Positions 36,561-45,551 of a DNA stretch of 64,000 nt are shown piece by piece. Below the pieces are notes generated by a model. It made no database searches. It saw only the letters and a list, made by a program, of their open reading frames with translations, and had not been told where the DNA came from. Both the position numbers and the translations under genes were made by a program. Source of the DNA: an uncultured Roseibium sp. (GTDB lineage Bacteria; Pseudomonadota; Alphaproteobacteria; Rhizobiales; Stappiaceae); the NCBI RefSeq assembly GCF_963669205.1, contig NZ_OY769915.1:6032501-6096500 (forward strand). Reading direction: 5' to 3'. How positions within the stretch are numbered: the first letter of the stretch is position 1; every line of letters begins with the position of its first letter.

Positions 36561-37160
36561 TCACGGCATGCGGCTCGCCAACGGATCCGGTCCAGGCTCC
36601 GCATCGCCGGTTGTCGCCCACGACCCGGCAGAAACGGTTCCGGCTGACAGGTTCTGGTTGATAGTCTTGAGCACGCTTGCCAATTCCTTCATGAGCTGAG
36701 ACGAAACGTTTAGCGAAACGCTATAGTTCAGCATGAAGCTGTTCAGCTCTATGTCGGTCTCCAGCAATCTGCGTACCGCATCCTCCCCTGCCAAATCCTT
36801 GAGGTCGCCGATGAGTGCGCTCACCTGCGGCATGAGAGTTTCCAGCCCGCCGGCCGGACGGCCTGCAACATTGTTGACTTCGTACCCAACACCGCCGCTC
36901 ATGGGCACGGCAAAGTCGAAACTGTCCGGATTCGCCTGGAACCAGGATTCGCCGCCGGGGGAAAGTCCTGGCGAAGGATCTGCTGCCAGCGCAAGGCAAT
37001 TCGGCAACTCAAAATTGTCCGCATGCTCCAGCTCGGTTGAAACACGTTCAAATACATCGGCAACTTGCTCCGCAGACGTTAGACTGTCAGGCTGGAACTC
37101 AAATGAAGGTCCGCGGTCCTGATCGCTGAAATCAAGATTCAAGCCAAAAATATCTTCCAT
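36561..37160 (-). CDS. Acidic protein of unknown function
   Basis: 199 aa, not recognised. It has no signal peptide, is rich in Asp/Glu and Gly/Pro in the first 100 residues, and has a helical C-terminal part (SFMLNYSVSLNVSSQLMKEL and following, ending TINQNLSAG). That helix loosely resembles the C-terminal helix of type III secretion inner-rod proteins, but no other secretion gene is present and the likeness is weak. It lies in an AT-richer stretch between a tRNA gene and the autotransporter, which fits recent acquisition. Confidence 0.55.
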   Translation of the reverse strand: MEDIFGLNLDFSDQDRGPSFEFQPDSLTSAEQVADVFERVSTELEHADNFELPNCLALAADPSPGLSPGGESWFQANPDSFDFAVPMSGGVGYEVNNVAGRPAGGLETLMPQVSALIGDLKDLAGEDAVRRLLETDIELNSFMLNYSVSLNVSSQLMKELASVLKTINQNLSAGTVSAGSWATTGDAEPGPDPLASRMP

Positions 37161-37512
37161 GATTTGCCTCGCAGGTTCTTACGTTCTACAACCCACGGTT
37201 TTTAAATGGCGATGTATCGGTATTCTGGTAATTAAACTTTTTTAATGGATCATGTTTTCGATTCGACACAGAGCTGAGAGTATAAAATCGAAACTCATTG
37301 AGCAGTAGAGAAAACAAAATCTTGGATTTATGTTTGCCAATTTTTTAAGTAACAACAGAGACAATCACATGTGTGTTTGAAATCCACACTTGCATCCTTG
37401 AAAGACTTACCATTGCAGCAGAAATACTGTGAGAACGAGCAGAAAAATCAATCAAGACGTGTCTCCGCGCGATACTCTGAATTGGCCTCCTGACGTCACT
37501 TGTCACCATCGC
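37161..37512. other. AT-rich intergenic region
   Basis: About 350 bp, clearly more AT-rich than its surroundings, between the start of the acidic-protein gene and the terminator of the autotransporter gene. It should contain the promoter of the acidic-protein gene. No gene or RNA is recognised. Confidence 0.45.
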
Positions 37513-37557
37513 AAAAAAAGAAGCCGGCCGCCTGGAGGTCTTCTGGCGGTCGGCTTC
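37513..37557 (-). terminator. Strong rho-independent terminator of the autotransporter gene
   Basis: Read on the minus strand, a 13-base stem GAAGCCGACCGCC / GGCGGCCGGCTTC (one G:T pair) with a 12-base loop is followed by seven T. A smaller GC hairpin (CCCGC-ACAT-GCGGG) followed by TTTTT lies between it and the autotransporter stop at 37608. Confidence 0.9.
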
Positions 37558-37607
37558 GAAAAACGGCCCCGCATGTGCGGGACCGGCGGAACGGTCCTTC
37601 ACCCGAA

Positions 37608-40031
37608 CTAGAACTTCAGCCTCAGACCGGCATTGATGGAGACCTGCTCGTCCGTGTTGTAGCCGGCCTCGATATAGGTCGGGCCAACTTCCAGGGCAGC
37701 GAAACCGCGGGCGGTGAAGCCGTTGTCATAGGGCGTTTCCAGATCAGTGCCCATCAGGTTGTAGCCGACCGACTGACCGTCGGCATAGCTCGCCTCCACG
37801 CCGTAGCGGATCCGGGTCCCGAAGCTGTCGTTCACGACGGGAAGATTGTGCGCCATCTGCAGCTGGGTGCCGATGACATTGCTGAACCGGCTGTCGACAT
37901 CCAGCTGCGTGCCGCCGGAGAATGAAAAATCGTGGCCCTGGTTCCAGGTACCGAGATAGTTCACCCGGAAGGAACTGCCGAACGGACCTCTCACCAGGAG
38001 CGAAGGCGAGAGGAAAATGGACGCATAGTTGGCCGTATCCGAGTCGATCCCGCCCGCGACGCGGTTGTCGGCCAGGTCCCTGTCGGTCCTGTTATAGGCA
38101 GCACCGGCCGTCAGCGAAACGTTGAGCCGCTCGGCGATATTGCCCGAAACGCCGCCGAACAGGGTTCCCGAGTAGGTGTCATAAGAGAGGTCCTCGTCGC
38201 CGGAAACGCTGCTGTAGGCGGCCCCTGCGAAATAGCTGAGCCTCTCCTTGTTCACCCCCACGATTGTGCCGACAGAGTAGCCGGTGTATCCGGATGTGTG
38301 GTCGGCGTCCGTGTCGAGATAGCTCACATCGTCGTCGCCATCATCCTGCACCCAGCCGCCGAACACCCTTGCCCACTTGTTCGCCATGCCGTCGGCATCG
38401 CCGTTGAAGGCGAAATCACCTGCCGGCGGCCGGGCCTCGGTGCCATCGTCGATGGCATTCTGGATCTGGGAAACCATCGACCAGGCAACCTGGTCCTGCT
38501 GGGCATAGCCGTCAAGATCGACCACGTAGAGCGTATCATCAACGATGACATAGTCGTTTCCTGAGAGAATGTTGTCCGGCACTCCGCCCGGCGTTTTCGT
38601 ATTCGTGCTCCACACACCGGTCTCATCATCGTAGACGTCGTACACATAATCTTCCGTTGCGAATCTGACGACTGCATTCAGGCCATCACCCAGGCGCAAA
38701 GTCGTATTGGAAAATACGCTGTTCAGAATGAAGACGTCGCCATAGAGGATCGATCCGTCAAGCAACGAGATAATGTTTTGACCTGGGGTGCCATCAAGAT
38801 CATTCACGGCTGTGTCGATCATGATCGAGAAGCCCTGTTCGGAGATGATGCGGCCGTAGTTCACCACATGCTGGTTGGAGCGCCCCATGGCAGCCACGCC
38901 GTGCGTGGTTGGCCCCGTCGTTCGGATCGTACCTGCATTGACCGTGAGGCTTGTTTGAGCGCTGGTGATACCGGTGCCGTTCCTGTAGTTCGCGATGCCA
39001 TAGGAGAGATGGCCTGCGATGTTCTCGCCATCGATCAGAATCTCTCCGTAATTGTAAATCTCGCCGCCCGCACCATTGATTTCCTGACCGAAGCCCCGCG
39101 GCAGGACCTTGATGAAACCGTTGTTGATCATCGTGCTGTTGTGGCCCTCGATCCTCATGCCGCTCGCATCAAAGGTCTCGCCGCTCGCGTGTTCGCTCAG
39201 CATTTCGATGGTGCCGTTGTTGATCATGGTCGAATTGATACTGAGGTAGGTACCCGCATCGGAGCCGTCGATGAACATGCCGCGGCTCTGGACGACATAG
39301 GACCGGATCAACCCGTTGTTGACCACCAGATGCCCGGTTGTCGGATTGCTCGAAGCGTCAGCGGCATCAACGCGAATGCCGGCGCTGGCGTAGGAGGTCT
39401 GATAAACGTCCCCATTCGGATCAACATACGCAAAATCATCGCTGGGATCGTCAGGCGTGCCATTGTCGCCTTCCATGTTATCCTGAGCCGCATCCAGTTC
39501 AATGATGATCGTACCGTTGTTTATTCCGGTAAAGCCATTGCCCGTGTCGTAGGCATAGATCCCGTTGACGAAGGTATCGGATATGCTGATCAAGCCATTG
39601 TTGATGGCGGTTGCGTATTCCGATTCGCCAATGAAAATCCCGTCGCCCCAACCATTCGAAATATCAAACCCGTTTGCATCCAAGGTGTAGTTGTGAATGT
39701 AGTCACCATACGTTCTGATCGTGCCGTTGTTGACCACGGTCAGACCGTCAAGCCCGAACGCAGCGACACCCTCGGCTTCCGTCGTTTCAATCGTTACGCC
39801 CTCAAGGACGATAAACCTGTCGCCCGCACCGAACGTCAGACCGCCATGGGATATGAAGGTATCGAAATCGAGAATCACATCGTCAGCCTGCGCATAGCCC
39901 GGCACGGCCAGCAGCGCACCGGCCAGAAAGAGCGGGCAAATCTTCTGACCGAACAGCGTCCGGAGTGAACTCGTCCGCTTCAAGGTCGGGACCGAGTTCC
40001 GGGCAGCAAGGTTGGCGAGGGGATTGTTCAT
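37608..40031 (-). CDS. Autotransporter (type V secretion) with beta-barrel
   Basis: 807 aa. An extended signal of ~50 residues ends AVPGYAQADD. The passenger (~50-520) is built of repeats with the hydrophobic-NNG-T/L-I pattern (VNNGTIRT, INNGLISI, INNGTIII, VNNGLIRS, INNGTIEM), typical of a right-handed beta-helix. The barrel (~555-807) begins near KWARVFGGWVQDD and ends in LRLKF with the terminal Phe needed for assembly. No protease or known adhesin domain is seen. AraC regulators lie on the other side of its promoter region. Confidence 0.9.
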   Translation of the reverse strand: MNNPLANLAARNSVPTLKRTSSLRTLFGQKICPLFLAGALLAVPGYAQADDVILDFDTFISHGGLTFGAGDRFIVLEGVTIETTEAEGVAAFGLDGLTVVNNGTIRTYGDYIHNYTLDANGFDISNGWGDGIFIGESEYATAINNGLISISDTFVNGIYAYDTGNGFTGINNGTIIIELDAAQDNMEGDNGTPDDPSDDFAYVDPNGDVYQTSYASAGIRVDAADASSNPTTGHLVVNNGLIRSYVVQSRGMFIDGSDAGTYLSINSTMINNGTIEMLSEHASGETFDASGMRIEGHNSTMINNGFIKVLPRGFGQEINGAGGEIYNYGEILIDGENIAGHLSYGIANYRNGTGITSAQTSLTVNAGTIRTTGPTTHGVAAMGRSNQHVVNYGRIISEQGFSIMIDTAVNDLDGTPGQNIISLLDGSILYGDVFILNSVFSNTTLRLGDGLNAVVRFATEDYVYDVYDDETGVWSTNTKTPGGVPDNILSGNDYVIVDDTLYVVDLDGYAQQDQVAWSMVSQIQNAIDDGTEARPPAGDFAFNGDADGMANKWARVFGGWVQDDGDDDVSYLDTDADHTSGYTGYSVGTIVGVNKERLSYFAGAAYSSVSGDEDLSYDTYSGTLFGGVSGNIAERLNVSLTAGAAYNRTDRDLADNRVAGGIDSDTANYASIFLSPSLLVRGPFGSSFRVNYLGTWNQGHDFSFSGGTQLDVDSRFSNVIGTQLQMAHNLPVVNDSFGTRIRYGVEASYADGQSVGYNLMGTDLETPYDNGFTARGFAALEVGPTYIEAGYNTDEQVSINAGLRLKF

Positions 40032-40982
40032 GGTCTTTATTCCTTGTGCTGCGCGGTTTGCACGCCGGCTGTTCGAAGGCTTGGTTGGACTGAGGCACGT
40101 GCGCAGGCACGGATCGGCGGAGCGGGCCGGGCCGTCTCGTGCCGTCTGGCGAGCGTGGCCGGATGGATGGAAACAATGTGTCCGGGAGCGAGCGGAAAGG
40201 CGGCGGTCACGGTTCGGAAACCAGGCTCACGTGTTGGCACGACATAAGGCCGGGCTCCCCATCTGCCCGCCTTGCGCCTCACCGGCCGCGCAGAGGCGAC
40301 AACGGATTTTGCGTGTGAAATTCCCGATACCCTGGTCAACCCGGACCTACCCCTAAACTGGGCCGCTTCCGGGTGAAGGATCGGGTCGCTAAACCCGATT
40401 CATCAGCCGAATGACAGCCGTTCCAGCTCCGGGGGAATTCATCTCATTACCTCGGAAAACCGGCCATTTTCCAGAGTCCGATTTCCTTATTCGATCCTCC
40501 AAACCGGAATGGCGTGCATGTTGGGGTGAGCCCTTCCGGGGAGCGCTTCAGGCACGCCGGGGCAACATTTCGATATCTGGAGGAGCTCTGGATGCCGGCC
40601 TTCGGGAAGGCCTGCATCATCTCCGCAAGCAGCAATCAACGCGCGCGGAAAATCTTGGAGCATGAAGAAAGAAATCAGGAGGCGCGAAAAAGCGGCGGAA
40701 AAGCCGGAATGATATTTTGAGGATCGCAAGCAACCTTGTGCGGCGCATGTGTGCCGCTCCCGGCACACCTCACCGTGATTGCCGGCGGGTAGGGTGCGGT
40801 AGGCACGTTTTCTGCCCGTGAAGTCATGACCGCATCAATATGAAAGTACGCATTCTCATGAGACTTTTCGGCAACGGCGTCCCCCATCCTGATCTGCGCA
40901 AAGAACTCGTGAAAAGCCAAATGCAGGCGCCGGGAGGCCGGGGTGAAATCGTTTCCTCTGGCGCGTCAGCGGAGGCAACGCA
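40032..40982. other. Long intergenic region between autotransporter and AraC genes
   Basis: About 950 bp with no supported gene; frames on both strands (for example 40411-40665 +) lack ribosome sites and recognisable products. It contains a near-perfect hairpin at 40591-40618: arms GATGCCGGCCTT and AAGGCCTGCATC with one mismatch around CGGG, with no T tract. The rest presumably holds long 5' leaders or regulator sites for the two divergent genes. Confidence 0.45.
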
Positions 40983-42047
40983 ATGAATGTGCATTGCCTG
41001 ATGGACCGCCGCGGCGATGCGGAAAAGAGACCCGACGAATCGCCCGCTGCGAAAAGCTTCGCATGCGACGACATCGACCAGTTTTCGGGTTTGTTTCACG
41101 GCGTAACGCTGGAAGGCATCCAGCTCAGCCCGGGCAAGTTCGATGCAAACGTGGTCTTTGCACCAATGAACGAGGCTTCCATCCACCTGTCCCAATGTGC
41201 ACACACGGTCGAAATGCGCATGGATGTCGAGCCGGAAAGGTTTCTGTTTTGCGTTTGCATTGGCGAGGACAACGAAGAGCAGGTTTTCGGTGCAAGGGAC
41301 CCCGCCTCGTGGATCTTTGTGCTCCCGCCCGAAGGCGGTGCGGCGATGCCTGCGCCGGAGAACAGCACGCTTCTGACGCTGAGCGTTGCGAGCAAGGTCA
41401 TTCTTGAAAGTGAAATTCTGATCCCGGAAGCAAGGGCCTGGTTTGAGACGGTACGGCCTGAAGGCGAATTTGTCCGATCGAAACGGCTCGCATCCCGAAT
41501 GAAAGAAGACGTCATGCTTGCTCTTTTGGGTGGAACAGGCCGCTCATTGAACGGAGGGTCGAAATCAGGCCAGTCCGTGAGCGAAGCAATGATGTCCGGA
41601 ATCATGTCCGCTTTTTCGCTGGAGTGGCTGATACATGACGGGATTGAGGTCGATCGGCGCACACCGGCCGCTGATCGTTTTTTCCGGGCCCGGCGCCTCA
41701 TTTGCGAACATGATTTCACGATCGGCGACGGTTTGAACGACGCACTTTCCAGGCTGGGATCGACACGTTCCGTCGAACAGGCTTTTGCCAGTCACGTCAA
41801 GATGGGTCCGCATTCCTATGCACGGGCCATTCGGCTGCACAATGCGCGGCGAAGGCTTTGCGACAAGCACTACTCGGGAGAGTCCGTCGGCAATATCGCC
41901 GCCTTTGAAGGTTTTTGGGATTGCAGCCGATTTGCGCTCTACTATCGCAAGCATTTCGGTGAACAGCCCTCGCAGACCCGCAAGAAGAGGATGATCCGTC
42001 AGGGATCACCGAATTTTCCTTCCCTGGCCGGACGGTTCCGGCATTGA
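40983..42047 (+). CDS. AraC-family transcription regulator
   Basis: 354 aa. Only the C-terminal ~100 residues are recognisable, as an AraC helix-turn-helix pair: FTIGDGLNDALSRLGSTRSV and SVGNIAAFEGFWDCSRFALYY, ending KHFGEQPSQTRKKR. The N-terminal ~230 residues are a ligand or interaction domain of the kind in AraC_binding_2 regulators. It is divergent from the autotransporter gene across 950 bp and is a candidate regulator of it. Confidence 0.82.
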   Translation: MNVHCLMDRRGDAEKRPDESPAAKSFACDDIDQFSGLFHGVTLEGIQLSPGKFDANVVFAPMNEASIHLSQCAHTVEMRMDVEPERFLFCVCIGEDNEEQVFGARDPASWIFVLPPEGGAAMPAPENSTLLTLSVASKVILESEILIPEARAWFETVRPEGEFVRSKRLASRMKEDVMLALLGGTGRSLNGGSKSGQSVSEAMMSGIMSAFSLEWLIHDGIEVDRRTPAADRFFRARRLICEHDFTIGDGLNDALSRLGSTRSVEQAFASHVKMGPHSYARAIRLHNARRRLCDKHYSGESVGNIAAFEGFWDCSRFALYYRKHFGEQPSQTRKKRMIRQGSPNFPSLAGRFRH

Positions 42048-42283
42048 CCTGATGGCAAACGGTACCCGGTTTGGTGCCGGCTGAGTGAGCCCGATCTGCC
42101 GGCCGGAGCATACCGCCGGTTTGTGCAATCCAATTTCTTCTTCCAAACGCCAAGTGTCTTTTTCATGCGTCCGAAACACGGCCGACAGTGATGTGGGTCA
42201 CTTTCCATGCGCCAATATTCACCTAGCTTCAAACCCGTAATAACTTTCCTTGTCACAAATCTCATCTTCGGGAGAGATGACCT

Positions 42284-43249
42284 TTGGACCTGATCAGCAA
42301 TATCCTGAAACACATCACCGTCAGAAACCGGGTCACGGGTCTTTTGAGCCTGCGCGGCAACTGGGCGTTCGAATCTCCCGAAGCCGATGAGGCTGTCTTT
42401 CATTGCATTTTCAAGGGCACGGCCTGCGTTACCTTCCGCGACAAGACAATTCACCTGAAGCCGGGCGACATGGTCATGTTCACGAAGGGGCACGGACATG
42501 TCCTGGGGAGCGCCCCGAATGCCCAGATGATCACCTTCGCGGAAGACGACACCCGTGTGCGAATGCATGACGTGCACGCCGGCGAGTTATGCGAAGTCGT
42601 CAAGGACACCGAGGGTGAGGAGACATCGATCATCTGCGCGCGCTTCAACTTCAGCAGTCAGACGGCAAAAGACCTCGTGGAACACCTGTCCGAGCAGGTT
42701 GTCCTGCGGGACCGGAGCCATTCCAGCTTCTCGGCGCTGGAGCCGGTCCTGCGCGCGGTCGCGGCCGAAGCCCATTCGGACGCCCCCGGGGCACTGGCGC
42801 AGCTCGATGGACTGGTCAATCTCTTGTACATGTCGTTCATGCGCGGCTGGCTGAAGGACTACGCGCCGGAAAAATCAGGCTGGATTGCGGGCATGAAGGA
42901 CCCCAAGATCGCAAAGGCGCTGCAACTGATCCACGCGGATCCCGGAAAGGACTGGCAGGTAACCGGCCTTGCATCGGAAGTCGGAATGTCACGGTCCAGT
43001 TTCGCGGCGCGCTTTTCCGACGTCACGGGCGTTACGCCCGTGCGCTACCTGACCCGCTGGCGCCTCATCATGGCAGCCAATCAGCTCGAAACGGAGCCCA
43101 CCCGTGCAATCGGCTCGATCGCGTTGGCGGCGGGATACGATTCCGAGCCCTCCTTTTCGACAGCCTTCAAACGCGAATTCGGCAGCCCTCCCGGCATCTG
43201 GCGGAAAGGTCGCCTCAATGGTGCCGTGCACGAAGTGGGAAGCTCCTAG
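42284..43249 (+). CDS. AraC-family regulator with cupin sensor domain
   Basis: 321 aa from a TTG preceded by GGGAGAG. The N-terminal cupin (FHCIFKGTACVTF, IHLKPGDMVMFTKGHGHVL) fits the cupin_6 group. The C-terminal AraC domain reads WQVTGLASEVGMSRSSFAARF, GVTPVRYLTRWRLIMA and IALAAGYDSEPSFSTAFKRE. Regulators of this build often respond to small organic molecules and control a neighbouring gene; the target is not evident. The 236-bp gap before it shows nothing special. Confidence 0.88.
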   Translation: MDLISNILKHITVRNRVTGLLSLRGNWAFESPEADEAVFHCIFKGTACVTFRDKTIHLKPGDMVMFTKGHGHVLGSAPNAQMITFAEDDTRVRMHDVHAGELCEVVKDTEGEETSIICARFNFSSQTAKDLVEHLSEQVVLRDRSHSSFSALEPVLRAVAAEAHSDAPGALAQLDGLVNLLYMSFMRGWLKDYAPEKSGWIAGMKDPKIAKALQLIHADPGKDWQVTGLASEVGMSRSSFAARFSDVTGVTPVRYLTRWRLIMAANQLETEPTRAIGSIALAAGYDSEPSFSTAFKREFGSPPGIWRKGRLNGAVHEVGSS

Positions 43250-43314
43250 AGCGCTTTTGCGAAGGGTGAGGATTGCCGGTTCAGGCACGTTTCGGCCGGT
43301 GTCGACCGGAACCC

Positions 43315-44271
43315 TCATTGCAGGTAACCGCTTTCTGGCGGAGGGGCGGATATGATCTCGTCCAGGATTGCGCCGGCTTCGTACCCCAGAAGGTCGACTT
43401 CCATCCGCTTTGGATCCCCGAAAGCCCAGGCACCGACAATCCGCTGCATGCGCACATAGCCGGCATAGTCGATCATGTTCTCCTTGCCGTGGGTGTCGAC
43501 CGCAAAAAGCACCTGTCCCGCGTCCATCTTGGCGGGCATCACGCGCTGCAGGTAAAGCCGCACGACGTTGACCGCGCGAACGTCTGGGCCACCGTGACTG
43601 ATCACATAGAGCCGGCTCCACTGATCCGCGGACAGGTCCTTGCGGGCAGAGGAAACAGCACGGTGAAGGGCTTCCAGTTCCGTGCGGGCAGCCTCGCGCA
43701 TATTGGCCGCCCAGACCGGTCGCATGGTGTTGATCGCCGCCGAAACCTGCGTCCGTGTCAGTTCTTCACCGGACAGCGCACGGTCGACGAACGCCCTGGC
43801 CATGCCCAGCATGTCGCGCTGCCTCGCCCGTGTGTCCGCGGGCAGATCCAGACCGTCGATCGCCGGGAGAAACGCCGTTATCTCGGCCTTGACGACGCCA
43901 AGCTCCGTCCGCATCCGGGCCTTTCCGGCGTCGTCTTGCGGCCAGGGCGTGACGGCGCCGATAATCCCGAGCAGAACGTGGGAGGTGGTCTTGAGTTCGT
44001 TGTAGCCCCGCCCGTCCCGGGGATATGTCTTTTCGCCAGTCTCCGATACGACGGTCACATCGCGGGCGATGAGCATGACGGGACGCGTCCTGGCGGTCAG
44101 CTCCGTCTGGCTCCGGCGCAGGATCGAGAGCATCGCCCGGTCGAAATTGCGCAGGGCCTCCTGGGCCTTGCCCCCGTCTGCGGAAAGGACATCCGGCACC
44201 GGGCCAAGCAGCAGGACGGCAGCAAGGCTGGATTTCGCAAGTATGTTACGCAGGCCCCTGAAACAATCCAT
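43315..44271 (-). CDS. Secreted protein of unknown function
   Basis: 318 aa, family not recognised. A signal peptide is likely (SLAAVLLLGPVPDVLSADGG). The mature part is mostly helical, with repeated Arg/Glu-rich amphipathic segments (REAARTELEALHRAVSSARKD) and a late ISHGGPDVRAVNVVRLYLQR. Only two Cys occur and no catalytic motif is apparent. It lies directly downstream of the SMP-30 gene on the same strand with a 42-bp gap, so they may be co-transcribed. Confidence 0.6.
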   Translation of the reverse strand: MDCFRGLRNILAKSSLAAVLLLGPVPDVLSADGGKAQEALRNFDRAMLSILRRSQTELTARTRPVMLIARDVTVVSETGEKTYPRDGRGYNELKTTSHVLLGIIGAVTPWPQDDAGKARMRTELGVVKAEITAFLPAIDGLDLPADTRARQRDMLGMARAFVDRALSGEELTRTQVSAAINTMRPVWAANMREAARTELEALHRAVSSARKDLSADQWSRLYVISHGGPDVRAVNVVRLYLQRVMPAKMDAGQVLFAVDTHGKENMIDYAGYVRMQRIVGAWAFGDPKRMEVDLLGYEAGAILDEIISAPPPESGYLQ

Positions 44272-44313
44272 TTCCCCCTCCCGCTTTGCCGTATTCCGTG
44301 CGGAACTGTTTTG

Positions 44314-45282
44314 TCAGCCGCCCTTCACCCCGGCGACATTGACGTAAAGCGCATAGACCGAGTGGCTCGCAGCCATGAAGAGGCGGCTGTTCGCGCGCCC
44401 GCCGAAACACAGGTTCGCGCAGCGCTCCGGCAGTGCAATGCGACCGATCGGCGTGCCGTCCGGCGCAAAGATCATGACCCCGTCCAGGTCCGCAGACCCC
44501 ATGCCCCAGCCGCACCACAGGTTGCCTTCGACATCGACGCGGAAACCGTCCGGCGTACCGGGCCCGGCATCGATCAGGATACGCTTGTCCGAGATCGACC
44601 TGCCGTTTGCCGCGACATCGTATTCGAGAATCTTCCGGTTCGGAATGCCGCGGGATTCGACGATGTAGAGCTTGCTCTCATCCGGTGAAAAGGCCAGCCC
44701 GTTGGGACCGAGAATATCGTCTGCAACGACCGACGCCTCTCCCGTCTCCAGATCAAGGCGGTAAACGTTCTGGCCAAGTTCGGGTTCCGACCTGTGACCT
44801 TCATAATTGCCCAGGATGCCGAAGGGTGGATCGGAGAACCACACCGTTCCGTCCGATTTCACCACGACATCGTTGGGAGAGTTCAGGCGCTTGCCGTCGA
44901 ACCGGTCGATCAGGACCGTGATCGTGCCGTCATATTCCGTGCGTATGACCCGCCGGCCGCCATGCTCGCACGTGATCAGGCGTCCCTGACGGTCGCGTGT
45001 CTGGCCGTTGGCGAATGTCGACGGCTCACGATAGGCGGATACCGCACCCGTGACTTCGTCCCAGCGCATGATCCGGTTGTTGGGGATATCGCTCCACAGA
45101 AGGTAACGGCCATCGCCGAACCAGACCGGCCCCTCGTTCCAGCGGCAGCCCGTGGCAAGCCTCTCGACACCGGCAAGCGGCAGTTTCAGCGCGTCGAACC
45201 GCGGATCAAGCGAAATGACGGACGGATCGGGGTAGCGCGTCGATGGCGCCCAGCCGCCACCCTGGTTGTTGTCGTTTGACAT
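44314..45282 (-). CDS. SMP-30/gluconolactonase-family lactonase
   Basis: 322 aa from the second in-frame ATG (45282). The six-bladed SMP-30 propeller is clear: TGCRWNEGPVWFGDGRYLLWSD with the first metal-binding Glu, RLNSPNDVVVKSDGTVWFSD with Asn and Asp ligands, and GPGTPDGFRVDVEGNLW near the end. Such enzymes hydrolyse sugar lactones. It is divergent from a CoA-transferase gene across a palindromic operator, placing it in the island's regulon as one of two candidate lactonases. Confidence 0.88.
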   Translation of the reverse strand: MSNDNNQGGGWAPSTRYPDPSVISLDPRFDALKLPLAGVERLATGCRWNEGPVWFGDGRYLLWSDIPNNRIMRWDEVTGAVSAYREPSTFANGQTRDRQGRLITCEHGGRRVIRTEYDGTITVLIDRFDGKRLNSPNDVVVKSDGTVWFSDPPFGILGNYEGHRSEPELGQNVYRLDLETGEASVVADDILGPNGLAFSPDESKLYIVESRGIPNRKILEYDVAANGRSISDKRILIDAGPGTPDGFRVDVEGNLWCGWGMGSADLDGVMIFAPDGTPIGRIALPERCANLCFGGRANSRLFMAASHSVYALYVNVAGVKGG

Positions 45283-45503
45283 TCTTTCACACACTCTTGC
45301 GAGACGGATGGTTCACTTCTGCCCAGGTTGTCGGCCCCGGTTGAACGGAAACGGCTGTTCCTGAGCACCCGCATTCTGCGCAGGACTTGTCACCGCCCGC
45401 AACCACAAGCAGCCAGGGTGTGTTTTGGGGAAGAAAATTGGCATCCCCGCGCATACAGGTCATTCGCCGGCGAGCTTGAAGCGATGCGTCACCTGGTTTA
45501 TTG

Positions 45504-45528
45504 GTATATAAAATAAAGTTTTATATAC
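45504..45528. promoter_or_regulatory. Regulon operator site 1 (probable IclR target)
   Basis: A perfect inverted repeat with arms GTATATAAAA and TTTTATATAC around TAAAG. It lies 24 bp upstream of the first CoA-transferase gene and 220 bp upstream of the SMP-30 gene. A close relative with the same spacing is at 54636-54660, the other divergent promoter of the island. The IclR regulator encoded at 55574 is the obvious candidate to bind both. Confidence 0.7.
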
Positions 45529-45551
45529 GGATTGTTAGGGAGCCGGACGTC

